Assembly (NCBI RefSeq): GCF_003062295.1
Contig: NZ_PYCN01000001.1
Coordinates: 206,001 to 270,000, forward strand
Length of the DNA: 64,000 bases
DNA from: Bradyrhizobium algeriense
GTDB taxonomy: Bacteria; Pseudomonadota; Alphaproteobacteria; Rhizobiales; Xanthobacteraceae
Direction of reading: 5' to 3'
Part shown: positions 32,598 through 41,097 of the stretch, in pieces
Layout: each line of letters starts with the position of its first letter
How positions within the stretch are numbered: position 1 is the first letter of the stretch
The notes under the pieces: model-generated
What the model saw: the letters and a program-made list of their open reading frames with translations, nothing else
Databases searched by the model: none
Told to the model about the DNA's origin: nothing
Position numbers and translations under genes: made by a program

Positions 32598-34826
32598 CTA
32601 CTTCGTCAGCAGCGCAAAGGCGCCGTTCCAGTCTTCCGGCGGCGGATTTTCGAGATAGCCGCGGATGCGGGCTTCGTACAAATTGTATAGCAGCTCCAGC
32701 GAGCGCGCCTCGTCGGTCTTGCGGCCGCGTGCGATCGCCGCCAGCGCGCCATCCCAGTCGCGTGTGCGATAGCAGGAGAGCATCTCGATGGTCAGGTTGC
32801 GCAGGCGCTGGAAGCGGCCGGACTGCGCGACGTCCTCACGGCCGGCGATGGCGTAGATCACCTCCGGCTCCTTCTTGCCCTTCACCATGATGAAGTCGAG
32901 TTCGAGGATTGCGAACTTGTCCTTGACCGCCAGCGCGGTCCTGGAGCCGACGATGATCGGGAAGCCATATTCCTTCGACTGCCCCTCAAGGCGCGAGGCC
33001 AGATTAACGCTATCGCCGAACACCGAATAATTGAACTTGAGATCGGATCCCATGTTGCCGACCACGCAGATGCCGGTATTGAGACCGACGCCGACATTGA
33101 GCGGAATGAACGGACGCCCTTCTTCCTTTGCCTCCTGCTCGCGCGCCTGATTGAGTTCGTCGACATGCTCCAGCATGTCGAGCGCGGCCTCGCAGGCGTT
33201 GAGCTCGTGGCCCTTGTCGTCCAGCGGCGCGTTCCAGAACGCCATGATGGCGTCGCCCATATATTTGTCGATATAGCCCTTGCGCGCGAGAATCGCGTTG
33301 GTGAGCGGTGTCAGGAAGCGATTCATCAGCGCGGTGAGGCCTTGCGGATCGTTCTTGTAGGTCTCCGAGATCGAGGTGAAGCCGCGCATGTCGGAGAACA
33401 TGATGGTCATCTCGCGCTCCTCGCCGCCGAGCACCAGCCTTTCCGGCGACTGCGCGAGCTGTTCCACCAGCACCGGCGACATGTATTGCGCAAAGGCGCC
33501 ACGGATCTGCTTGCGCTGTTGCTGCTCGCGCACGAAGCTGGAAAAGATCAGCGTGAGGTAGATCGCCGTGGTCGACATCAAGGGGTAGGTGAAGTCGATC
33601 AGGAGCCTGTGCTGCGTGTAGAAAAATGCCGACGTTCCGATCAGGGCGGTCGCAAACGCCCCGCCAAGCGCGACCAGCGTGATCGGACCGAACAACGGCG
33701 CGAACGCGATCACCAGAAGCCCAAACAGCAGCGCGGTCGCGAATTCGACCGCAATGCCGTAGATCGGCTGGGAGATCACCGCCCCGGTCAACGCGCTTTC
33801 CAGAATCTGGGCGTGGATCTCCACGCCCGGCATGTTCTGCGAAACCGGCGTGGTCTTGATGTCGTTGAGACCGACGGCCGAGGTGCCGATCAGGACCAGC
33901 TTGCCCGCGATCATTTCGGGCGCAACTGTCTTTTGCAGCACGTTGATTACCGGAACGTAGAGCGAAGGATCTTGGCGGGCATAGTGAACCCAAAGCTGGC
34001 CATTGCCATCGGTCGGAAGCTGAAAGCCCTTGATGCCGAGGCTCTTGATACCGGCCTTCTCGGACTTGATCAGGATCGTACCCGAGCCGGTGGCGACGCG
34101 AAGCATCTCGAAACTCAGCGAGGGCATGGTCTGGCCCTGCGCCAGCATGATCATCGGCACGCGCCGCACGATGCCGTCACGCTCGGGCTTGATCGTGAAC
34201 AGGCCGCGCCCGGCAGCCGCGTGTTCCAGCACCTTGGTGTTGCGCAGCAGGCCCGGGAATTGGAACATGAAGCGTTGCGGCTCCTCGCCCAGCATCGCCA
34301 GTCCCGTCACCGGAAGTGTCTTGTCGAGCGCGGCCAGTTCTTCCGCGGCCCCCGATTCACCAAGCACCACGCGCGACTTGCGGATGGCTTCGGCGAAGAC
34401 CTCGTCGTTGCTCGGCAGCGCCCGCAATTTGGCGCGGGTGTCCTCATCGAGGTTGCGGAACGTATCGGCCGCATCGGAGGGATTGAGTCGGTCCGGCTCC
34501 GGAAACACCGCGTCGAACGCGATCACGACGGCGCCCAGCCTGGTCAGCTCGGTAATGAGATCGGCGATCCGCGTCCGCGGCCATGGCCACTGGCCGATCT
34601 TTTCCAGGCTCTTGTCGTCGATATCGACGATCGTTACCGGCCTCGCTGTCTTCTGGCGGGGATCGATGCGCTGGAAGAAATCAAAGGTCCTGACCCGAAT
34701 TTCCTCGACGGGGGCCGGGTCGGCGGCGCGAAGCGCTGCGAACCCGATCAGCAGCGCAAGGCACAGCAGCCGGGCATAGCCAAAGCGCCGCTGGAACCAC
34801 CTTCGCAATACCCGCAATCGCTTCAT
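32598..34826 (-). CDS. CHASE2-domain adenylate/guanylate cyclase
   Basis: A 742-residue membrane sensor enzyme. One N-terminal helix (about 15-32) leads to a periplasmic CHASE2 domain (about 35-360, including VTIVDIDDKSLEKIGQWPWP and GKLVLIGTSAVGLNDIKTTP). Three closely spaced helices (about 365-440) follow, then a class III cyclase domain (about 475-660). Metal-binding Asp residues are in TIMFSDMRGFTSISE and DKYMGDAIMAFW; FNYSVFGDSVNLASRLEG is the substrate-side loop. A C-terminal extension of about 80 residues holds TPR-like helices. It makes cAMP (or cGMP) in response to an outside signal. It lies 96 bp after the FecR/RTX gene on the same strand. Confidence 0.92.
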   Translation of the reverse strand: MKRLRVLRRWFQRRFGYARLLCLALLIGFAALRAADPAPVEEIRVRTFDFFQRIDPRQKTARPVTIVDIDDKSLEKIGQWPWPRTRIADLITELTRLGAVVIAFDAVFPEPDRLNPSDAADTFRNLDEDTRAKLRALPSNDEVFAEAIRKSRVVLGESGAAEELAALDKTLPVTGLAMLGEEPQRFMFQFPGLLRNTKVLEHAAAGRGLFTIKPERDGIVRRVPMIMLAQGQTMPSLSFEMLRVATGSGTILIKSEKAGIKSLGIKGFQLPTDGNGQLWVHYARQDPSLYVPVINVLQKTVAPEMIAGKLVLIGTSAVGLNDIKTTPVSQNMPGVEIHAQILESALTGAVISQPIYGIAVEFATALLFGLLVIAFAPLFGPITLVALGGAFATALIGTSAFFYTQHRLLIDFTYPLMSTTAIYLTLIFSSFVREQQQRKQIRGAFAQYMSPVLVEQLAQSPERLVLGGEEREMTIMFSDMRGFTSISETYKNDPQGLTALMNRFLTPLTNAILARKGYIDKYMGDAIMAFWNAPLDDKGHELNACEAALDMLEHVDELNQAREQEAKEEGRPFIPLNVGVGLNTGICVVGNMGSDLKFNYSVFGDSVNLASRLEGQSKEYGFPIIVGSRTALAVKDKFAILELDFIMVKGKKEPEVIYAIAGREDVAQSGRFQRLRNLTIEMLSCYRTRDWDGALAAIARGRKTDEARSLELLYNLYEARIRGYLENPPPEDWNGAFALLTK

Positions 34827-34922
34827 TCTGTTTGGATATCACGGACGGACGGAGTGATTCAATTGAGCGCACCTCGCGTTTGGATTGCCGGGGAGACTGC
34901 ACGCCCGCTTCAGGTGGCGCTA

Positions 34923-37900
34923 CTAGCCGTGAACGATGAAGTCATTGGCATGCAGGCTACTGGCAACCACGTTTTTCAACAATACGCTGGTGTTATTGTC
35001 GAGCGTGATGACCGTATCGTTGCCCTGCTGAACGGCCGTTATGTCGGTCCAGGAATTGATATTGCCGAACTGCCTGACATCGATCTTGTCGCGAGTGACA
35101 TCGAAATCCGTGATCGTATCGCTATTGATGGTAAGCTCCGGCGCAAACACGAACTGGTCGCCAGCGCCTCCGCCGGTGAGCGTATCATTAGAACCGGTCG
35201 CGAAGATCACGTCCTTGCCGGATGTGCCGGTCAATGTCAGGGGTCTCTGTGCGGCCTCGTTGAACACGAAATGCACCGTATCGGAATGGCCGAGGCCGTC
35301 GGAGACGGTCAGCGTCACCATGTCGGTTTGCGGTGGATCGTTGCCGGGATCGTAAACAATGCCGTTATCCAGCGCTGCGTTGACGACCGCGAGCGAGCCG
35401 TCGCCCGTCGGCGGGATCACGCTACCGCTGGCACTGTTGGCTGCCGCATGAATCGTGAACGTATCATTCGGCGCGGTGGCGTCGCTGTCGGAGACATACA
35501 GGCCCGACACCGTCGTCGTCCCGTCGCCATTCTCGGTGATGCTGAACGCGTCGGTTCCGATCACCGGCCCGGCGGCGAGGCTGCCCGATCCGCTCGTCGT
35601 ACTGTTGGCGCCGATGAGGGTAATAGTCAGCGGCTGGCTTCCGGTATGGCCATGACCGTCACTGACCTCTGCGACGAATTTGATCTTCAGTATGTCGCCG
35701 GCATGCAGGAAGTCGAGATTGGCATTGATCGGCTGATAGCTCCAGTTCAGGACAACCGTTCCGCCGTTGCTCGGCGCGGTATCGAACGTCACGTCAGCGG
35801 CATCCACCAAGGCCGATATGTCGATGCTGCCCGGCACTGACGCCGATCCATTGTATTCGATCGTGGCATTGCCCTTCACAAAGGCCGTCAACGTGTCGCC
35901 GATGTCGCCATCGTAGACGCTGAGCGTACCCTTGATCGGCCCCGAAAGCCCGGTATCGGGCCCCGGAACGTTCCCGGCGGAAATGTTGTCAATCTCGAAT
36001 GCGTTCGAGCTGCTGCTGAGCACGACCTTGTTGAAGGGCGGCAGGCCGGAGAATTCCACATAGCCGTTCGAGGAGAATGAACTCTGGTTGCCGGTCGGGA
36101 ACAGCGGGGAAATATCGTTGCCGGTATAGGAGGCGACAGGCGTCGTTCCGTCGTAAAATTTGATGGTGTTGTAGGAATCAAGCGAACCCCAGTAAAGGCC
36201 GAAGGCGTTCTTCTCCGAAGCAAAGGTGATGGTCTCGGTGCCACCGCCGCCGATGCTCAGATAGTTTGTCGGCTGCTGGTTCCCAGGTGACGGTGCGTGG
36301 GTCGTCGTAGCTGTGGGGAAGCCATTAACGATTCCAGCATTTCCAGACGCCGCAAAGGTGGCGCCGAGCGCAGTGCTTTGGAAATTGCCATAACCGGCGC
36401 CGTTGTTGAATGGCGAGCCCGCCGACAGGCTGTCGAACGTCTCCGTGTTCAGGCCGAGCGAGTTTACGCTCACGCCTGAAGCAAGCACGATCGGCTGGGT
36501 CGGAGCGGCTAGGATGACGGTCTGCACGGGGGGATCCACCTCACCCACGATCAAAGGCGCGTCGTTGCTGCCGTTGATGGTGACGACAATGTCCTGCGAG
36601 GTGACGCCGCCATGGTGGTCGTCGACCTCTACCGTGTAGGTCAGCGTGACCGCCTCGCCATCGGCGAGGTAGTCGAAATAACTATCCGGCGCCGAGAACG
36701 ACCAGCTCTTCGAGCCCCGCACGCCATCGGTGGAATCGGCGAGCGGCCCGAGCGACAGCCAACTGAGCTGGACCGTGCCGTTGGCGAGGCCCGTCAACAC
36801 GCCGGAGGCATTGACGCTGGCGATCTCGACATCATGCGTATCGGTCAGATCGGCATCATTGAACGTGATCGCACCGCTTGCGGTATCCGGTGTCGCCGAA
36901 TCGTGGGTGTCGGCACGCTCAGAGATGGTCGCCGCCTGCTCGTCGCTGGTAATTTCGGCCGTATCATTGCTGCCGGTGACGGTGACGGTGATCGGCTTGG
37001 TCACCACGCCGCCATGCCCGTCATTCACGGTTGCCGTGTAGGTCAGGTTGAGGATTTCGCCGTCGGCAAGGAAATCGAATGCACTGTCGGCGGCGCTATA
37101 ACTCCAGCTCGCCGAGCCATTATTGGTATTGCCAGAATTCTGCACCACCGTCAGCGGCTCATCCACCGCTGCGATCGCCGCGAGTTGCTTGGCCGTGAGC
37201 TGTGAGGTGACGTCGACGCTGTAGGCGTTCAGGTAGCTGAACGCGGTAAAGGCCGTGCTCGCCACCGGCCGGTCGGTCAGGTCGACGTCGGTGAAGCTGA
37301 TGGTGCCGGCTGCGACATGGAGCGCATTTGACCCCGTCGGGTTCGGCTGGTCGAGGTTCGAAAACTCGGCAAAGGCGGCACTCGTCGTGGCGATGGTCGG
37401 CAGGTCGTTGGTGCCGGTGACGACGACGTCAGCGCCGTGGATCGAGACCGTAATCGGCGTGGAGATGACGCCGCCATGGCCATCATCGACCTGGGCGACG
37501 TAGTTGAGCGTCAGCGTTTCGCCCTTGGCGATGAAGTCGAACTTGCTGTCCTCGATGCTGTAGGTCCAGGTCGCCGAACCGTTGTGGGTGTTTCCGGCCG
37601 CCTGCACCACGGAGAGCGGCACCTCGACGGCCAGGATCGCCGCCAGTTGCGCCGGCGTCAGCGTCGCGGTGACGTCGTTACCCTCTGCATCGTAATAGCG
37701 GAACGGATCGGTCGTGGAGATCGCGGCGCTGACGACGGGCCGGTCGGTCAGGTCGGCGTCGGCGAAGGTGACGGTACCGGTCACGGTATCGACCGCCGTA
37801 TTGCCGGTGCCGATCCGCTCCGTGATCGTGCCGCCGGTTGCGGAGAGCGTCGGCTTGTCGTTGGTGCCGGTGATAACGATCGTAAACGGCACGAACGTCG

Positions 37901-39422
37901 TCTCGTTGCTCGGCGCGTAGTTGTTGTCGACCCGCGCCATATAGGTCAGCGTCAGCGTCTCGCCGGAGGCGAGGAAGTCGAAGGCGCCATCGGCAATATT
38001 GTAGGTCCAGGTAGCCTGGCCGGTGTTCTTGCCGTTGGGGTCCTGCACCACGGAAAGCGGCACTTCGACCGCCTTGATCGCAGCCAATTGCTCCGCCGTC
38101 AGCGTCGCCGTGACGTCGGCCTTCTGCGCGTTCGCGTAAGTGAAGGAGGAAAACGCGGCCTGGACGCTCGGAACGTCGTTGGGGTTGATGTCGGCATAGC
38201 TGACCGTGCCGGACACGCTGTCCACGGCGGCGCTGGCGGTGATGTCGGTGCGCTCGGTAAACGAACTGCCGTGCGCGGCAGCCGCCGGCGGCCCGGGAAT
38301 GTGATCAGGCGTGGGACCGGGACCCGTGCCAGGCAATGGAGCAGGCTTGTCCGGGACGTTGACGAACTGAAACGTAACCGGGACTAAGTCATTGCTGGCC
38401 AGCTTGAGGAACGACGTTTGCGGAACGATCGAGTCGGTAAAGTTGGTCGTCAGCTTGGTGTTCGGGTTGTTCAGGTCGGTGAACTTCTGCGAGAACACGT
38501 CGGTGATGAGCTTCTGCGTCTCGGGCGACAGTTGCACCGACGACTGGAAGCTGACCGAGCCCTGGCCGTTGATGATCGTCTGCGTGCCGGCCCGGTTGAC
38601 GGTCGCGATCGGCGTCAGCGTGGTCTTGTCGAACAGGATGTAGGAGCCGGTGGTGCCGTCGGGTTCGACCAGCACCTGGAATTTCGCCGGCGGCGCACCG
38701 CCGTGCGACGGCACCTCGAAATCGATCTCGACCAGCACCGCGGTGCCGCGGATGCCCATGGTCGCGACCGGCGTGTCGACCTTCATGTCGCCTTTCTTGG
38801 CGGTGGCGCCGGCGACGAACGAGATCGTCCCCTGCACCAGGCTGAGCAGCGATTTGTTGTCCGACCCGTTGGGATCGTAGATCATTTCGTTCAGCACCAT
38901 CTTGGCGTTCGACGCGAGGCCGAACACGGTGCCGTCGATGAACGTGATGCCGAGCGTCGAATCGGAGCCGGACTGGACGACGTCGCCTTTGTGGACGGTG
39001 TCGCCCTGGTTCAGGATGATCGACACGCCGTTGCGGATCGCGGTTGCGCTGCCCGTCAGCTTGGTGACATGGCCGATGAGAGCGGGAGCAGCGCTGGCGC
39101 TGCCGTCGGCCTGCGCGAACTGGATGTGCCCGGCCAGCGCGTTGACGATGTCACCGGTGAGGTGGGCGCCATCGGGCGAGGCCAGCGCGGCGCGCTTCTC
39201 GCCCCTGAAGTAATCGGGCAGGACGAGTTCGCGGTCGCCGCTGGTGAGGACCAGGTCGACGCCCGAGCGCTTGAAGTCGCCGGTGAACAGCAGGTGGGCA
39301 TCAGGAACGATAATGGCGTCGACCGGCGCATGCGTCGAAACGCTGTCGACGCGGACGGAACCATGGGGGTGCGAACCATGGGCGTCCGACAGCACATCGG
39401 TAAATTTACCGGCCAAGCTCAA
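34923..39422 (-). CDS. giant FecR-like/VCBS/RTX surface protein (putative type I-secreted adhesin)
   Basis: 1,499 residues. An N-terminal module of about 110 residues leads to a FecR-like/retention-type beta domain (about 116-235: GHVTKLTGSATAIRNGVSII, VDTPVATMGIRGTAVLVEID). A Pro-rich linker contains PAAAAHG (379-385). Four VCBS-type repeats end in TGTND/GSND at about 521, 672, 820 and 954. A PEP-type beta segment (about 990-1170), one more VCBS-like unit, and an RTX tail (about 1395-1430, GGGAGDQFVF) with a type I secretion-like C-terminus follow. Predicted export is by a PrtDE-type system. The start is TTG at 39422; no in-frame ATG occurs before about residue 175, and the frame stays open upstream. 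Neighbours are a LapG-like peptidase and a cyclase. Confidence 0.85.
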   Translation of the reverse strand: MSLAGKFTDVLSDAHGSHPHGSVRVDSVSTHAPVDAIIVPDAHLLFTGDFKRSGVDLVLTSGDRELVLPDYFRGEKRAALASPDGAHLTGDIVNALAGHIQFAQADGSASAAPALIGHVTKLTGSATAIRNGVSIILNQGDTVHKGDVVQSGSDSTLGITFIDGTVFGLASNAKMVLNEMIYDPNGSDNKSLLSLVQGTISFVAGATAKKGDMKVDTPVATMGIRGTAVLVEIDFEVPSHGGAPPAKFQVLVEPDGTTGSYILFDKTTLTPIATVNRAGTQTIINGQGSVSFQSSVQLSPETQKLITDVFSQKFTDLNNPNTKLTTNFTDSIVPQTSFLKLASNDLVPVTFQFVNVPDKPAPLPGTGPGPTPDHIPGPPAAAAHGSSFTERTDITASAAVDSVSGTVSYADINPNDVPSVQAAFSSFTYANAQKADVTATLTAEQLAAIKAVEVPLSVVQDPNGKNTGQATWTYNIADGAFDFLASGETLTLTYMARVDNNYAPSNETTFVPFTIVITGTNDKPTLSATGGTITERIGTGNTAVDTVTGTVTFADADLTDRPVVSAAISTTDPFRYYDAEGNDVTATLTPAQLAAILAVEVPLSVVQAAGNTHNGSATWTYSIEDSKFDFIAKGETLTLNYVAQVDDGHGGVISTPITVSIHGADVVVTGTNDLPTIATTSAAFAEFSNLDQPNPTGSNALHVAAGTISFTDVDLTDRPVASTAFTAFSYLNAYSVDVTSQLTAKQLAAIAAVDEPLTVVQNSGNTNNGSASWSYSAADSAFDFLADGEILNLTYTATVNDGHGGVVTKPITVTVTGSNDTAEITSDEQAATISERADTHDSATPDTASGAITFNDADLTDTHDVEIASVNASGVLTGLANGTVQLSWLSLGPLADSTDGVRGSKSWSFSAPDSYFDYLADGEAVTLTYTVEVDDHHGGVTSQDIVVTINGSNDAPLIVGEVDPPVQTVILAAPTQPIVLASGVSVNSLGLNTETFDSLSAGSPFNNGAGYGNFQSTALGATFAASGNAGIVNGFPTATTTHAPSPGNQQPTNYLSIGGGGTETITFASEKNAFGLYWGSLDSYNTIKFYDGTTPVASYTGNDISPLFPTGNQSSFSSNGYVEFSGLPPFNKVVLSSSSNAFEIDNISAGNVPGPDTGLSGPIKGTLSVYDGDIGDTLTAFVKGNATIEYNGSASVPGSIDISALVDAADVTFDTAPSNGGTVVLNWSYQPINANLDFLHAGDILKIKFVAEVSDGHGHTGSQPLTITLIGANSTTSGSGSLAAGPVIGTDAFSITENGDGTTTVSGLYVSDSDATAPNDTFTIHAAANSASGSVIPPTGDGSLAVVNAALDNGIVYDPGNDPPQTDMVTLTVSDGLGHSDTVHFVFNEAAQRPLTLTGTSGKDVIFATGSNDTLTGGGAGDQFVFAPELTINSDTITDFDVTRDKIDVRQFGNINSWTDITAVQQGNDTVITLDNNTSVLLKNVVASSLHANDFIVHG

Positions 39423-39599
39423 AATGGCACCGTTGCCGCTAAGGTTAATATTTATACAATATTGAAATGTCTAAGCTTGCATATCATTGGAAGGTGCCGC
39501 GCGGAACCACCCAATGCTTGTTAATATCTTAATATCGCGGAAAGCGACGCCTGGCGGGTTGGTCTTCGTGAAATTCCCCCAGAGATCGCAGATATCGCT

Positions 39600-39632
39600 G
39601 GTTGTCCTGGGGTTGTCTTGGGGTTGTCCTGG
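39600..39632 (+). repeat. three tandem 11-bp repeats
   Basis: GGTTGTCCTGG, GGTTGTCTTGG, GGTTGTCCTGG follow one another without spacers; only one base differs in the middle unit. An 11-bp period puts each unit on the same face of the helix, as in arrays of regulator sites. They lie about 180 bp upstream of the surface-protein start and 430 bp upstream of the LapG-like start. Confidence 0.75.
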
Positions 39633-39684
39633 CAACAATACGGGCGGAATTCTCCAGTCCGGACAGCATTACTTCATGTATTCG

Positions 39685-39737
39685 AAGTATAAATTTGAAA
39701 AATATACTTGGCACTGTTTCCCCGTGGTTCCACGGGG
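39685..39737. promoter_or_regulatory. paired inverted repeats in the control region
   Basis: AAGTATA (39685-39691) pairs with TATACTT (39703-39709) across 11 nt. Directly after it, CCCCGTGG-TT-CCACGGGG occupies 39720-39737. The first is AT-rich and the second GC-rich, and both could fold in RNA or bind a dimeric regulator. No T-run follows, so they are not simple terminators. Confidence 0.45.
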
Positions 39738-40062
39738 GACTATGATGCGATTTTTGAAGTTCAAACTGTGAACCAGCTAACAAATCATACAATTTTCAGC
39801 AAAAAAGTCACATTAACCGAAAATCAACCACAAGACGCAGTTAAAGGCTGTTTCCAACAGCCCGCGCGCGCAGCTTGCTTAACTCGATCGATAAAATTCT
39901 CGCCAAATCGGCGGTGGTTATTTTGGGCTGTTTCGCACTTCGCGGCCAGCCTCCCCCCGTTTTAAGCGGATTAAAAGTACCTCCGCCCATCCTGCCCCTG
40001 CAAAATGATCCGGTCACGCGCAGGCAGAATACGCCCGCCGATGCCCGGACAAGGGGCGTCAG

Positions 40063-40839
40063 ATGGGGTTGTCAGTCACCTCGCGCGCATGGCGTGCGGG
40101 CATCGTCGCGTGCGGTCTGGCCTGGTTCGGACCAGCCGACCTGCGGGCCGAGACAGCGGAGCCGTCCGCGCCGGCGGAATTGATCCAGCGATCGGCCGAG
40201 CCGTTCGGCCTTGCCGCATCTCTCCTCCCGAGCGGCGGACTGCGCGACAAATGGCTTGGCGTGCAACGCCGGCTCGACGACGAAATGGTGCAGCTTGCGC
40301 TCTGCGAGGGCGACCGCGACGGCTGCGTGTCGCCGGCCGCGCTGAAATTCCTCGACATCGTCGACGCCGCGCAGTCGCGCGAAGGTCGCGCCCGGCTCGG
40401 CGAAATCAACCGCGCCATCAATCTCGCCATCCGGCCGATGAGCGACCTCGCTCATCACGGCCAGATCGACGTCTGGACGTCGCCGCTCGCCACGCTCGAA
40501 CGGGGCGGCGGCGATTGCGAGGATTATGCGATTGCGAAATTCGTCGCCTTGCGCCGCGCCGGCCTCGCGCCCGACGATCTCAGGATCATGGTGCTGCACG
40601 ATACCATCCGCGGCGAGGACCATGCGGTGGCCGCCGCGCGGCTGGACGGGCGATGGCTGATGCTCGACAACCGCCGCATGGCGATGGTCGAGGATTCGCA
40701 CGTCAGAAACTACCGGCCGACATTTGCAATCGGCGAACACGGCGTGATGCGATTCGCCGATTCTCCCCTGCTCGCCGCTGGGGGCAACAACCCTGTGGCT
40801 CCGCTCGTCGTAAGCTATCTGGCTGTCTCCGCCGACTGA
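40063..40839 (+). CDS. LapG-like transglutaminase-fold cysteine peptidase (BTLCP)
   Basis: A 258-residue periplasmic protein. An N-terminal signal peptide (about 1-29, ending DLRAE) is followed by the bacterial transglutaminase-like cysteine peptidase domain. The triad is visible: C152 in GGGDCEDYAIAKF, H187 in GEDHAVAAARL, D202 in WLMLDNRR, the spacing of LapG. In Pseudomonas, LapG cuts the N-terminus of the RTX adhesin LapA and releases it from the surface. Here the gene is divergent from an RTX/VCBS surface protein, the expected substrate. No LapD-like receptor is in the window. A GTG-type upstream start is not needed: ATG at 40063 begins the signal peptide. Confidence 0.88.
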   Translation: MGLSVTSRAWRAGIVACGLAWFGPADLRAETAEPSAPAELIQRSAEPFGLAASLLPSGGLRDKWLGVQRRLDDEMVQLALCEGDRDGCVSPAALKFLDIVDAAQSREGRARLGEINRAINLAIRPMSDLAHHGQIDVWTSPLATLERGGGDCEDYAIAKFVALRRAGLAPDDLRIMVLHDTIRGEDHAVAAARLDGRWLMLDNRRMAMVEDSHVRNYRPTFAIGEHGVMRFADSPLLAAGGNNPVAPLVVSYLAVSAD

Positions 40840-41097
40840 TCACCCGATCGCGCCGACTGACGGCGCGCAAATGTTGCACGGCGACAGTCGGCAACAATCT
40901 GCTTTCTTTGCATGATCTTCCCTGCCTCACGACCGATGGTGCGCTGCAGCCGGTATGCCCGATTGCATTCGTTTCGGTGAAACATGCCGAGACGAATTTT
41001 CTCTTTTTCATTTCACGCCTCGCTTTGATTGACGCGATCCTTCTCACCGGCATAGCATTCCGGCAGATCCGCTAGAGATCACTGGGAGGGGATTGAG

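Larger units (their letters stand above)
39423..40062. other. 640-bp AT-rich divergent control region
   Basis: It separates the giant surface-protein gene (minus) from the LapG-like gene (plus). It is clearly poorer in GC than its surroundings, above all at 39450-39850, and has no convincing gene. It holds three tandem 11-bp units (39600-39632), inverted repeats at 39685-39709 and 39720-39737 and a hairpin at 39846-39862 (GGCTGTT-TCC-AACAGCC). On the minus strand, TTAGAC and TATTAA 18 bp apart near 39450-39475 could be a promoter for the surface protein. Long 5' leaders are likely for both genes. Confidence 0.55.

Noticed and set aside
33165..35840. A plus-strand 891-codon open frame opposite the cyclase and the adhesin C-terminus
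   Set aside because: It overlaps two recognised genes on the other strand and has shadow-like composition and no motif.
34923..39422. Repeated VCBS units considered as a DNA tandem repeat array
   Set aside because: The units are similar as protein but have diverged in DNA, and vary between about 130 and 155 residues; they are domain repeats, not DNA repeats.
39423..40062. AT-rich stretch considered as a genomic island edge or phage remnant
   Set aside because: No integrase, tRNA, attachment repeats or phage genes are seen; the low GC is confined to a control region between two divergent genes.
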